Source: Chrysaora quinquecirrha
Taxonomy: Eukaryota > Cnidaria > Scyphozoa > Semaeostomeae > Pelagiidae
DNA length: 64,000 bases
Direction: 5' to 3'
NCBI GenBank assembly: GCA_014526335.1
Contig: JACTAT010000174.1
Location: 303,642 to 367,641, forward strand
Shown: positions 37,190 to 46,679 of the stretch, one piece after another
Position numbering within the stretch: position 1 is the stretch's first letter
Layout: every line of letters begins with the position of its first letter
The notes under the pieces: generated by a model
What the model was told of the DNA's origin: nothing
Database searches by the model: none
Seen by the model: the letters and a program-made list of their open reading frames with translations, nothing else
Program-made: the position numbers and the translations under genes

Positions 37190-37286
37190 CATATCGAGGG
37201 TATCTGTGACGATGGGATCGAAAATTTGGTTCGTAATAACGAGAACTCGTAATACAGGGGGTTCGTTATACAGGGAGTATTTACAG
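37190..37286. mobile_element. fragment with Tigger/pogo-like repeats, left part
   Basis: TTCGTAATAACGAG and TTCGTTATACAGGG recur here, and a related TTCGTTATAGACAGATTCC block lies at about 37750. Such CGTTATA-type repeats are typical of pogo/Tigger ends. The two blocks are separated by a MITE, so they may be one element split by a later insertion. Confidence 0.35.
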
Positions 37287-37690
37287 TACACGCTCTTTTA
37301 TAAAGAACCACTTTATATGGAACCAACATGTAGAGGGCCCATGAATTTAAAGAACTTATACTACGAAAGAGAAAATCATTAAGGAACTTTTCAATGTTGA
37401 ATGCATTTATTGCTGCAAATAATAAAGAAGTAGAAAGCCAGTTCCATTCATTTGCAGTCGAAAATTACATAAATTGTACGTTAAGCATGTATCAAATGTT
37501 TCCTTGAGTAGTCTCGAGCTTTGCTTACATGCAAGTGCCTCTCTGTTATTGTTAAGACCACTGTATGTGCAGTTAAAATTAAGGAACGATTAAGGAACTT
37601 TTTGAACTACAATTGCCTCAAAAGAGGTCCAAAAATAAGGAACTTTAAGAACAAGGCCTTGAGGCAGGAGCCTTATAAAAAAAGCGTGTA
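37287..37690. mobile_element. MITE of the TACACG/TTTTTTATAAG family in SCO1 intron 4
   Basis: The left end TACACGCTCTTTTATAAAGA pairs with the right end, which read inversely is TACACGCTTTTTTTATAAGG. It is about 404 bp long and has internal repeats of AAGGAACTTT. It lies between the two Tigger-like blocks. Confidence 0.6.
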
Positions 37691-37724
37691 GGATTTACTT
37701 CTCAGAATCCAAGGGATCAGACTT

Positions 37725-37789
37725 TTAGTTCGTAATCGCGGGAAGTTCGTTAATACCGGATTCGTTATAGACAGATTCCACTGTATATT
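37725..37789. mobile_element. fragment with Tigger/pogo-like end, right part
   Basis: Read on the minus strand this is TACAGTGGAATCTGTCTATA followed by ACGAA-spaced repeats. The CAGT..AATC..TATAACGAA structure is typical of pogo/Tigger termini. It is short and noncoding. Confidence 0.4.
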
Positions 37790-37879
37790 GTAGATAGTTG
37801 GTGTTAATTAGTTATCAGTAATTAGAAATAAACCAACTGTAAATAAGTTATGATTATGATTATGATTAGACAGTCTTAC

Positions 37880-37972
37880 CCTGTAAATATTCTTTGATGC
37901 TTTTGGAGTCGTCTCTCTTTGGATCAACGGTTATGAAGAGTGGTTGAATCTTTGGCAAGCCTGGTGTTTTGT
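37880..37972 (-). CDS. SCO1: SCO1 copper chaperone, exon 4
   Basis: This 93-nt exon lies between a GTTTTCAG acceptor and a GTAAGA donor. Both ends are phase 1, giving split Asp codons. It encodes KTPGLPKIQPLFITVDPKRD, then DSKSIKEYLQ. The PLFI(S/T)xDPxRD motif is diagnostic of SCO/SenC proteins. Confidence 0.93.
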
Positions 37973-38120
37973 CTGAAAACAAATAAAAGCTTAATCCATA
38001 CTCAGTTTTAAAATAATAGACGATCTTATTTTGAAGGAAGGCCGACAAGATTGAAATTTTTCATAGCTTCAAGATAGCGAGTTTTCGATGCTAAAATCGT
38101 AAAAAGCACCTAAAACTTCG

Positions 38121-38322
38121 CCTAGGTGCAAAGTTTCACTGTCCTAGCGATTGGGCTATTGATTTTATGAGCCTTCAAATTTCCAGATTCTATAAGGGCT
38201 TTGACCGTCAAAAGTGACTGGGGGTGAAACTTTTCACCCCAACTGGCCAAAGCCCTTATAAAATCGTGAACTTTGCACGTTAATAAATAACGAGTGCTAG
38301 GATGGTAAAACTTTGCACCTAG
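38121..38322. mobile_element. about 200-bp MITE with CTAGGTGCAAAGTTT ends, copy 1
   Basis: The left end CTAGGTGCAAAGTTTCACTG pairs with the right end, inversely CTAGGTGCAAAGTTTTACCA; both continue into TCCTAGC. It lies in SCO1 intron 3. An inner hairpin surrounds GGGGTGAAACTTTTCACCCC. A decayed second copy is in intron 1. Confidence 0.7.
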
Positions 38323-38389
38323 ACTAAATTTTGGCTGCTTGATACCAATTTGGTATTGGAAACTCTGTATCTCGAGAATTGTGAACTAT

Positions 38390-38609
38390 AAGGATGCATT
38401 AGTATACGACACGTTGCGTCTTTTGAATTTCCCTCTCTGTGACAAAAAGAAGTGTGTTGACGAAGAGAAGAGAAAAGTTAGAGAAAGGTTACTGCAAAAG
38501 CCTAAAGCAAAAGAGCAAAAGTTAGTAAAGCCCGAGTTGCTGTGTTTCACAAAAATCTATGTTTTGCGAAATTCAAAAGACGCAACGAATCGTATACTAA
38601 TGCATCCTT
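38390..38609. mobile_element. 220-bp MITE with nearly perfect 42-bp terminal inverted repeats
   Basis: The left end begins AAGGATGCATTAGTATACGA and the right end is its inverse. The pairing runs about 42 bp to GTCTTTTGAATTTC with one two-base mismatch. The interior is noncoding; the open frame across it is an artefact. Such well-kept ends suggest a relatively recent insertion into SCO1 intron 3. Confidence 0.75.
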
Positions 38610-38848
38610 AATAATCTCCATAATTGCAGCCATTCTTCGAAAAGGTCTATAGACTCACTAGTCACTTTTAGAGAATTTCAAGGCCAAAACTTACTCTTTT
38701 TATTATGAATGTTGTCTATCCTATATAGCCAAAGTTTTTTTGTTCTATTCGCTTGTGCCTTTTGCACTATCTTTACATTGGTGATAGAAAGACCAGTCTC
38801 ATCATATTGTGGGGCATAAGGGTAAAGGGGTAAAAGGGTTGAACTTAC

Positions 38849-39046
38849 CAAGTGTTTCAATGATAGTAGTTATCTTTTCAAGTTGATCTGGACAGATATC
38901 AGGACAGTGACAAAATCCAAAATATATCAAAACCCATTGACCACGAAAATCTTTATCTGTTTTAGCCTTTCCATCCTGATCAATCAAATCAAACGGTCCA
39001 CCAAGTGATGCCTTTCCAATAGAACGGGATCTTTCCTTTTCTTTTT
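38849..39046 (-). CDS. SCO1: SCO1 copper chaperone, exon 3 (copper site)
   Basis: This 198-nt exon lies between a GGAATCTAG acceptor and a GTAAGT donor. It encodes the linker after the membrane anchor ([20 protein letters not shown]) and the core of the thioredoxin-like fold: [17 protein letters not shown]. Cys156 and Cys160 form the CxxxC motif that, with His247, binds copper for delivery to COX2. GKA.LGGPF.L is the SCO family start of the soluble domain. An open frame extending upstream past 39046 reads intron and gives a false methionine start. Confidence 0.95.
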
Positions 39047-39139
39047 CTAGATTCCAAAAAATTAAAAGTATAGTGAAAAGAAGTATCATTTTTTTTGCAT
39101 GACCCCTTGTAGGTTATAGTTATGTATACGAAATTTCCT

Positions 39140-39270
39140 TGAATGAGCACTTTCCCTCAAAAGAGTGCCCTCTCACATGAGCACCCTCCCAAAACTCAAA
39201 TTTAAGGAGCACCCCATTGAAAGAGCGCCTTCCCAAAAAAGTTTGCTGATAAGAAAAAGGGTGCTCTTTA
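39140..39270. repeat. small interspersed repeat with GAGCACCCT motifs
   Basis: GAGCACTTTCCCTC, GAGCACCCTCCCAAAACTC and GAGCGCCTTCCCAAAA occur in direct orientation, with GGGTGCTCTTT inverted at the right. It looks like a small foldback repeat in SCO1 intron 2. The family is unknown. Confidence 0.4.
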
Positions 39271-39429
39271 GAAGTAATACGGTATTGACACACACAGACA
39301 ATGTTGGTTTTTAGTCTTATTTCTAGCCAAGGGCTACTCAGTCTACTTTACACTGATCTTGACAAACTTAGTAGGCCAAAGCAGAGTGAAATTGTACATG
39401 GCACCCGTAGATCCAGTTTACATGAAAGA

Positions 39430-39640
39430 AACTGAGGGTCTTTTGGAGGTTCCAGGGAATGAGGAACATGCAAAATTTATCCAGGTAACAAGGGAAAATG
39501 GCCAAAACTAAAAGGGAACAAGGGAACATTGGGTAATAGAGGTCAGGTAAAATCCTCTCTATCAATCCTCTTGACTATTGATCTGAAAAATATGCTCACA
39601 AAACCCCAGGGAATGAGGGGTTTTCTCTAGGGAACAGGGG
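39430..39640. repeat. degenerate GGGAAC-type repeat
   Basis: GGGAATGAGGAAC, GGTAACAAGGGAAA, GGGAACAAGGGAAC, GGGAATGAGGGG and GGGAACAGGGGAAC repeat irregularly. It resembles the GGAAC-based minisatellites near 50-55 kb and 63 kb but is much more decayed. Confidence 0.4.
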
Positions 39641-40102
39641 AACTATAACCACCCTAAACGACCCTTGAAGCTGGATTGTTTCTTATCTGATCCACCAGGC
39701 TCAGTTCTATCTCTTTCGATCAAAAGATTATTATGGGGTAGACTTATTACATGAGTTCTGCTCATAAAATCTAGATCAACAACAACAGCAATTCACTACA
39801 CTGAGATTCGTATCCTGACAATGTTGAAAAGTGGCCAGTTTTTATTAAACTTGTCTTCCAAATTTGAATGCTTTGATCGAAGTAGCATTCGCCATTTCGT
39901 TTTGCTGCTCACTTATTGGTCAGATTTTCTTCTATCATTAGATCTGACAAAAATTGGATCACAATAAAAGTGGGAGAACATTAATAAGCCAGTAAAAATA
40001 CAGCAAATTAGATGTTGCAATCTGATTGGCTCCGGCAATTTTTTGGTGGAGAGTGACCGCTTTTTTGCGTTCAAAAGCCATGAGTCCCAGTTTGAGCATT
40101 TC

Positions 40103-40130
40103 CAACAACAGCAACAACAACAACAACAAC
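40103..40130. repeat. CAA/CAG microsatellite in SCO1 intron 2
   Basis: This is a short (CAA)n tract with one CAG. It produces a false polyglutamine or polycysteine frame on either strand. Confidence 0.8.
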
Positions 40131-40310
40131 TAAAGAACACAGCTGTAAAAACTGTGACTCATGTAATAAGTCTAAATGGGGGAGGGGGTCAGAAAGTTTT
40201 AAAAAATTTATTTGCCAGGGGGACAACTAGGCACCTACAGGCCTGAAGGACAAAGATCCCAGTTTCTAGACCATACCCAATATTTCTAAAAGAGCTTAAG
40301 AACATCATAC

Positions 40311-40548
40311 CCTTTTCTTTTTCCATCTTCAAATACTTCACGTAATACCAAACACCTCCCCCAGCCAATAAACACAAAAGCAGTCCTTTCCACGTCAATG
40401 GTCCAGATCTTTTTTCCACACTTTTTGATGACAAACAAGCAACATTTTGAACGTTATTCAATCTTTGCCTTGACTTTCCATGTTGTTGAAGAAATTTCTG
40501 TTGAATTTCTCTCCCATTATTGGTGCAACTACAGAAAGGCCTTTGAAG
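40311..40548 (-). CDS. SCO1: SCO1 copper chaperone, exon 2 (presequence and membrane anchor)
   Basis: This 238-nt exon starts after a CATTCTGCAG acceptor in phase 0 and ends in phase 1 at a GTATGA donor. It encodes the basic, poorly conserved mitochondrial presequence region (residues 30-75) and then SGPLTWKGLLLCLLAGG with VWYYVKYLKMEKEK. Residues 83-101 form one transmembrane helix that anchors SCO1 in the inner membrane with its copper domain in the intermembrane space. PLTWKGL corresponds to PVTWKSL of human SCO1. Confidence 0.92.
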
Positions 40549-40626
40549 CTGCAGAATGAGATAAACATGAATTATTAATAGGTTAGTTTTCAGAGTACTG
40601 TATTGTTTTTTAACTGGGATCTCAAG

Positions 40627-40772
40627 AGTGCAAAGTTTTACTGTCTCAGCGCTTGTATTATCAATTTTATAAGCATTCAAAGTTAATGATTTTAGATGGG
40701 CTTAAACCAAGTGGGGTAAAAAGTTTCACCACATTGATTTTTGTCGTCAAAGCCTTTATGAAAGTACCTAGA
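40627..40772. mobile_element. decayed second copy of the CTAGGTGCAAAGTTT MITE
   Basis: AGTGCAAAGTTTTACTGTCT, TTTTATAAGCATTCAAA and a right end TACCTAGACTAA match, in the same order, the copy at 38121-38322. It lies in SCO1 intron 1 and is shorter by internal deletion. Confidence 0.55.
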
Positions 40773-40972
40773 CTAAGTTTTTGATGCTGTAGAAGATTTT
40801 TGCATTAAAACTTTGATATCTTGTGATTTTGAAAACTTGTAATGTCGTTACTTCATACAACCAGTCCTCTGCCCTGAGTATGCACTGGTTCGAGTTGTTC
40901 CATTCTATTGTTTTATAGAAAAACTCGCTTGCCTCGAGCTCGGCTTGCGTGTGTTATGTTAATGTCATAAAT

Positions 40973-41351
40973 ACACATTTTTTTAATAAGCAACTGCTCA
41001 ATAAGCAACTAGGGCTGAACTGACCTCAGCATTAAGCAACTTGAGGGCTGAATTGAATTCTGTAAGCAACTAAGAAGTCAAACAAACCAAGCTTATTCTC
41101 TTTTTTGTTGTTAAGAAATTGTTTGTTTGGCATGTTGAAGTTCGTTAGCTAACGTCTTTCCACTTACTGTCTCCCAAAAATTGTGTTGTAGGCCTAACAG
41201 TTGACGATTTGACCCGCAAAGTCAGGGGTGATTGCTTGGTAGAAAAGGTTAAGCAACTTTTAAGCAATTTTGAGGGCTGAGATGTCTAAAATTTTAAGCA
41301 ACTTTTAGGGCTGAACAAAAGTCAAGTTGTTTATTAAAAAAACTAAGTGTA
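40973..41351. mobile_element. MITE of the TACAC/TTTTTTAATAAG family in SCO1 intron 1
   Basis: The left end TACACATTTTTTTAATAAGC pairs with the right end, inversely TACACTTAGTTTTTTTAATA. The interior has four AAGCAACT...GGGCTGA repeats. It is about 379 bp long and noncoding. Confidence 0.6.
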
Positions 41352-41614
41352 CTCTGCAGTTTGGTTAATTTTAGAGCTAGACTTCATAATAGACCAAGCT
41401 GTTACGAGCGAGGTTGGTGGAAGCACGGGGGCAGAGGAGGTGCCTGGCCACTGGCCTGGCTGGCCCAGCCTCCCCTCCCATGCGTCTTGGCCTAGTATTT
41501 TAGTGTGTGGGCCTAATAAGGCAATTGATTGGATTATCGATCAATGATCCTGTCTGTAGGCTTTTCTAAAACGGAATAAGCATTAAAATAAGATGCAATT
41601 AAAAGCAAAATTAC

Positions 41615-41701
41615 CTTCAATTGTTTTTCAGAGGCCACTCTTAGATTAAAGCTCAAAAATTTCGTTAAACTTGACCTGAAAAGTTTCACCTGGCCAGCCA
41701 T
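41615..41701 (-). CDS. SCO1: SCO1 copper chaperone, exon 1 (start)
   Basis: The start ATG at 41701 opens 29 codons ending at a GTAATT donor in phase 0. The peptide MAGQVKLFRSSLTKFLSFNL is amphipathic, with basic and hydroxylated residues and no acidic residue before position 25, as expected for a mitochondrial targeting sequence. With exons 2-6 (40311-40548, 38849-39046, 37880-37972, 36824-36939, 34646-34780) the coding length is 867 nt, exactly 288 codons plus stop, with every junction in phase. The length is close to human SCO1 (301 aa). Confidence 0.88.
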
Positions 41702-41831
41702 GATGATGTCCTGCCCAAACCATGTGACGTAATTTTAGGAACAACAACAACACGGGGTAATTGCTTCATGTATGGACACAGAATTACGGTATGTCCCAGT
41801 TATTTTCTCAAAATGGCACAAACATAAAAAG
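41702..41831 (-). promoter_or_regulatory. candidate SCO1 promoter region
   Basis: This is the short gap between the start codon and the next MITE. It contains TGACGTAA (41725-41732), a CRE/ATF-like octamer, overlapping CATGTGAC, an E-box-like word. No TATA box is obvious. Promoter function is inferred from position only. Confidence 0.25.
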
Positions 41832-42259
41832 CCCGGGGGGTACTTCCATTGTTCAGTATACTAGACGTGCCACCCAAATGGGTAACTTTTTCAGCTACAA
41901 TTTCCCTACATATGGGCTGGTTTTTTTGTAAAGGATCTCTACACATGGGTAGTAAAAATTTTTAGACATGCATTGCTTTGAAAAGCCTGATAAATCTTTG
42001 TATTTAGAGTCAATTTTATGGTGCAAATTGGGTAGATGCCTTTCTTTTTCAGCGCCAATGCTTTTTCGCCGCATTTAGAGTTTTCTTGGGTGTTTAAATT
42101 CGGGTGAAATATTTGAGATTTTGGTACAAATGGGTGTAAAATTTCGTTGCTTTTTCTATAAATGGGTATCACGACTAATAGAATTTATTGGTAGACATGG
42201 GTGGGTTTGGAAAAACCGGGCGGCACGTCTGGTCTTTTCAACAATGAAGTACCCCCGGG
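41832..42259 (-). mobile_element. GGG-ended MITE, copy 2
   Basis: It begins CCCGGGGGGTACTTCCATTG and ends TGAAGTACCCCCGGG. Its body is the reverse of the copy at 32618-33024 (GGTAGACATGGGTGGGTTTG near the right end). The flanks ATAAAAAG and GTAAAAAG share seven of eight bases, consistent with a worn 8-bp duplication. Confidence 0.75.
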
Positions 42260-42410
42260 TAAAAAGTCATTCCATCGAGTCTTTCAGAAAAAACTGAATA
42301 GACATTTTACGTTGATAACGATTCAAATTTTGGTGTTATAATCTTGGAGCTAGTTTATCTTAGTTTAGTGGTATCTAAGAGTCAACGTAACAGGTTTGAT
42401 AACAATACAG

Positions 42411-43245
42411 CAAACAAGCAAGCAACAAGCAAGCAAGCAAGCAGGTAAGGAAACAAGCAAGCAACAAAGCAAGGAGCAAGTAAGGAAACAAGCAAGCAAA
42501 CAACCAAGCAAGCTGGTAAGCAAACTGGCATGCAAGCAAGCAAGGAAGCAAGCAAGTAAGGAAACAAGCACGTAAGCAAGCAAACAAACAAGCATGTACG
42601 CAAACAAGCAAGCAACAAGCATGCAAGCAAGCAAGCAAACAACCAAGCAAGCTGGTAAGCAAACTGGCATGCAAGCAAGCAAGCAAACAACCAAGCAAGC
42701 TGGTAAGCAAACTGGCATGCAAGAAAGCAAGTAAGGAAGCAAGCAAGTAAGGAAACAAGCACGTAAGCAAGCAAACAAACAAGCATGTACGCAAACAAGC
42801 AAGCAACAAGGATGCAAGAAAGCAAGCAAACAAGCAAGCAAGCTGGCAAGCAAGCAAGCAAGAAAGCCAGCAAGCAAGCAAGGAAGGTAACAAGCACGAA
42901 AGCCAGCCAGCAAGCAAGACAGCAAGCAAGCAAGCAAGCAAGCAAGCATGCATGCAAGCAAGCAAGCATGCAAGCAAGCAAACAAGCATGCAAGCAAGCA
43001 AGCAAGCATGCATACAAGCAAGCAAGCATGCAAGCATGCATACAAGCAAGCAAGCATGCAAGCAAGCAAGCAAGCAAGCAAGCATGCATGCAAGCAAGAG
43101 AGCAAGCATGCATACAGGAATGCATACAAGCAATCAAGCATGCAAGAAAGCAAACAAGCAAGCAACACACATGCAAGCAAGCAAACAAACAATCAAGCAA
43201 GAAAACGAGCAAGCAAGCTGGCAAGCTTAGAAGCACGAAAGCCAA
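42411..43245. repeat. AAGC/CAAG microsatellite with internal higher-order units
   Basis: Over 800 bp of (CAAG)n is broken by CATG, GTAAG, CTGG and AAAC variants. A longer unit, AAACAACCAAGCAAGCTGGT plus AAGCAAACTGGCATGC, occurs at 42498, 42637 and 42685. A CACGTAAGCAAGCAAACAAA unit occurs near 42569 and 42761. All frames on both strands stay open (cysteine/leucine-rich on the minus strand, lysine/glutamine-rich on the plus), which is a by-product of the repeat and not evidence for proteins. Confidence 0.92.
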
Positions 43246-43249
43246 CAAT

Positions 43250-43666
43250 CGACGTTCAGTGGAACCTGTCTTTCACTTTAAACTTCTTGTAATTACAGGC
43301 ACTTTTAAGGAACGCAAAAATAGCCAGCATTGAACTTAGGAGGAACTGCTATAATTCCCATTAAGTTTAAGTACACATTATTTACAGTCTAAAGGGATTT
43401 TGGCTGGGACGTTCAGACGTTAGGCCATTCACATGAACCACGAAACCCAACCCGGAAACACACACGAACCGGACTAAATGTACTTTAGACCGGAAATCAT
43501 ACATAGCCTTTAATGTCCCCTATCTCATAAAAAGAAACGTAAAGTCCTACAGCAGGCTTCTTAAGGCAGTTAGATTCGTCCTTAACTGCCCCAACGATAG
43601 GAGCTCGACTTTGCTGTTGCAAAACGTCCAAGAGACACAGTTCGAAGTTGAATGGACATTTTCCGA
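43250..43666. other. spacer, no supported gene
   Basis: I see no exon or clear element between the microsatellite and the stop of the minus-strand coiled-coil exon, apart from a CAGTGGAACCTGTC phrase at about 43256 that resembles a Tigger-type end. Confidence 0.35.
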
Positions 43667-43836
43667 CTACCCTGCACCACCCGGTTTCGTCTCCTCTATT
43701 TTTGTAATTTCTTCTTTCAGTGTTTGAATTGCATTCTTATGACGTTTCAGCCTCTCTTTCACTTGGGTTATTTCCTCAGAGACGCGTTTCCGTGCGTTGC
43801 CAATAGCTTCTAATGTTTTCTCTTCTTTGGCTTTCC
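43667..43836 (-). CDS. 3' terminal exon of an unrecognised coiled-coil protein
   Basis: This minus-strand exon follows a TTATCTCAG acceptor in phase 1 and ends at a TAG at 43667-43669. The peptide begins KAKEEKTLEAIGNARKRVSE and ends EEITKIEETKPGGAG. It is a strongly heptad-patterned coiled coil of about 45 residues with a short glycine-rich tail. The other two frames hit stops early. I do not recognise the family. The nearest upstream exon found (46052-46156) ends in phase 0, so at least one further exon of length 3n+1 must lie between them if they belong to one gene. Confidence 0.5.
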
Positions 43837-46051
43837 CTGAGATAAAATTGTTCCTACATGAAGCATTATAGTGCGAAAGATTCTCGTTATAGTATCTAAT
43901 GGGAGTCTCGTTATAGTATCTAGTGGTGAATGTGAAAATGAAATGATGTAGTAAGGTTGGGCTTTAACTGAGGTTTAGGGTTCCCTTGTTATACTGCAAT
44001 ATATAGACACAGCAAGGTAATACAGGTAACAATATCTCATGTACCAAGGGTATGTATCCTACCATAAATCTGGGGCACAAGCTGTAAGTCCACATCGGTT
44101 CACATCGACACTGTTATATAGCTACCAAAACACCTGAACTGTCTTAACGAATAAAGATCGCTTGCTCACTTGCACAACCGCTGTAGGGACGGATGACAGC
44201 AACTGCAGGGGTGGGGGCTTCAAAAGAACTGGTTTGGCAGTGCAGCTGACGGGGTCGGTATATTTAAGTAGATTGTCAGCTTCTCGAGCTAACGGCGCTG
44301 TTGGTTACTTAACGAATATCACCCCGAAAAATATATCATTTCATACTATCAACTACCACAAAACAAGGAATGCCCCGGGGGCTACGTCTAAAGAGAAATT
44401 TGCGGTGGATTTTAACTCACAATTCGTATCCTGCTTCACTGGATTCGGTAGCTTTTTTCCAGAATTTAGAAGTTTATGCATCAGCTGGGTTGGATCTTGA
44501 AAAATCTAAAACAAAACAAAGTGTACGAGATTTTCATTAAAACAAAGGGATTTTCAAGGGATTTCCATGAAAACAATAGGTTTTCAAGCAATGGTGAACG
44601 AAATTTTCGAGGCGTGAATCGCCCCTCATACTAGCCTACGCCTTTCTCTGACAACCGCCATGCAAGAACCTCCACATCTATAAGTTGTTCTGTCTTAACG
44701 TGGTTGTGAAGCCATATAGTCATTATCATTGTCATATCAATTAAGTCATTTCCCATTACTGTTGGTCAATACTTTTCCATTTTGTATTGCGAGGGGGTAA
44801 TGGTGATTTCAAGGGGGGGGCTAGGGGGCTGAGCCCCCTTGTTAAAATCATGATTGATTTCGGGGGGGGGGGGCTCAGCCGCATTCGCATTTATCATACT
44901 TTTGAGAATCTCCTGTGTCAAAACGTGCTTTATTTGCAAAGATCTTAACGTACATTGTACAGTAGTTGTTATTTCCCTTTTTCCTAGTACCTTTACGAGT
45001 TGTGCCGATTCCCGAAGGCTGCAGTGCTTGCCAAAACCCCATTTTTTTTCGGGCATCCCTTAAACTTGATCCCGCTATCATCATGGTTAATTGGGACTTT
45101 ACTAATCACTTTCTACACAGCTTTGCTGTTTAAGCACTTGGTTATCACATCTTCATCTATTCAATGGTTACAAGAAACCACACCCCTTTCTTGTGACCTC
45201 AATTTCGGAGCCCCTCCCTGTTTTGAATATTTTAGAAATCACCACTGCGAGGGGGGCGCTCATTAATTTTCCGATTTTTTCGTTATCGTATTCGAGCGTT
45301 TCATTAAAAGATTTTCAATCATTCACTTTGCTTTCTTAATTACCCACGAATAAGGCAAAGAGGATTCCCTTACTCAAACCGAGACCTCTTTGAAAAAGGT
45401 CCATTACCCAAAAAGGCCTACGTGCGACACATGACTTTTCGTAAAAATGTTGCCCAAAACCACAGCCTGGCATCTGCAAATTACTTATAAAAACCGGGGC
45501 AGCACATGTATAAACCCCCCGAGCTACCTAATACGTTGTAATCAATAGAGGTAATAGGTTGCTTCTCGTGAAAAGGGTAGACTAATTCGAAACATTCAGT
45601 CGCTGGGCCTTTAATCCGCTTCAGATTCTTTTGCCAGTTCTTATTGTAAAATGTTTCATTTAAAAGAAAAATTTCGTTTTCTCGTACTCTTGGGTGCCTA
45701 ATTGCTGGGGGGTCGGAACAGGTGGGGGTTGGAACTCCAGCCAGGATCTAATTGGCGGGGTGGTAGGAATAGAAGGGGGGTCGGAATTTGTTTACAAAGT
45801 TTGTCAGAAAACTGCCGGAATGCAATGCGATTGGTCCTATAGCACTTATAGGCTAAAGCAATCCATATTGACAATCAACAAATAGAGTATAAAAGTGAAA
45901 TTTCATACAAAGAAGGTCAAAGTGAAATAAGTTAGAATCATCTTAATAAGCGGGGGATCCTAATAAGAGCGGGGGGCGTGGAACTTTTCAAGAAATTAAT
46001 TAGCGGGGGGAGACGGCAATTAGGCAATTAGTAATTGAAAGGTAAACTTAC
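43837..46051. other. intron-like region with G-rich blocks, no further exon identified
   Basis: This contains short G-rich palindromic blocks around 44808-44880 (GGGGCTGAGCCCCCTTG and its relatives), a G-rich element at 45690-46030, and several open frames without splice or family support. A missing exon of the minus-strand gene should be sought here. Confidence 0.35.
45690..46030. mobile_element. G-rich repeat element, copy 2 (uninterrupted)
   Basis: It starts near GTGCCTAATTGCTGGGGGGT and ends near GGGGGGAGACGGCAATTAGG, so the outer GCCTAATTGC words are inverted. Internal landmarks GGTCGGAATTTG, TTTGTCAGAAAACT, ATAGAGTATAAAAGTG, GGATCCTAATAAG and ATTAATTAGC match in order the interrupted copy at 32485-33560. 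It is noncoding. Confidence 0.6.
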
Positions 46052-46156
46052 GATTTCATCATAAAATTCTGATATCAGTTCTTTGCGCGGAACTTGTTGT
46101 TGTGGTTGCAACGCTGTATCTGCATGGAACAGCTTCAACATGTGATAAAGAGTAAC
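46052..46156 (-). CDS. internal exon of an unrecognised minus-strand gene
   Basis: A 35-codon exon lies between a TGTTTTTAG acceptor and a GTAAGT donor. Only one of the three frames is open. The peptide is VTLYHMLKLFHADTALQPQQ followed by QVPRKELISEFYDEI. It is helical in look and has both a glutamine run and a basic PRKEL. It may belong to the same gene as the coiled-coil exon at 43667-43836, but the phases do not join directly. Function unknown. Confidence 0.45.
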
Positions 46157-46261
46157 CTAAAAACAGAAAAAAAATGAGACAGAATAAATTCAGATACCAC
46201 TATACAGACAGCTTTTTTTAAAAATTGTTTCAAGCATGAATTCTGCTGCCTTGGATAAGAC

Positions 46262-46500
46262 TTTCGATCATTCATTCATTCTCACTCATTCATTCTCATA
46301 GATTCATTCATTCATTCATTCATTCATTCTCATTCGTTACCAGTCTCATTCATTCAATAATTCATTCATTCATTCATTTATTCATTTACTCATTCATTCG
46401 ATTTTTAATTCATTCATTCTCATTCATTCATCCATTCATTCATTCATTCGTTTGTTCATTCAGTCATTTATTCATCTATTGATTCATTGATTCTTCATTC
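46262..46500. repeat. CATT microsatellite
   Basis: An imperfect (CATT)n tract with scattered CTCATT and TTTATT variants covers about 240 bp. Confidence 0.85.
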
Positions 46501-46679
46501 ACTTATTCAATCACGGAACACTCTTTTAGCACGGTACCGTCAGTCAGTCCAAAATATCTGCAAAACATGGTAAAGATTAAAGGTACCCATTAGCCATGTT
46601 TGAAGAATGAGATCAGCTCAGATCAGCCAGAGATAAGCCTATTAGCTTGCAGCTTGAGTGTTGAACAATCTCCACAATT

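Noticed and set aside
38802..39089. Methionine start of SCO1 at 39089
   Set aside because: This start is upstream of the exon 3 acceptor; exons 1 and 2 supply the true N-terminus in phase.
40043..40246. Polyglutamine protein frame
   Set aside because: It is a CAA tract inside SCO1 intron 2; no splice or family support.
42365..43333. Long open frames encoding cysteine/leucine-rich (minus) or lysine/glutamine-rich (plus) proteins
   Set aside because: They are translations of the AAGC repeat, open in several frames at once, with no flanking gene structure.
44766..45266. Overlapping short frames on both strands
   Set aside because: No splice sites, domains or repeats support them; G-rich noncoding sequence is the simpler reading.
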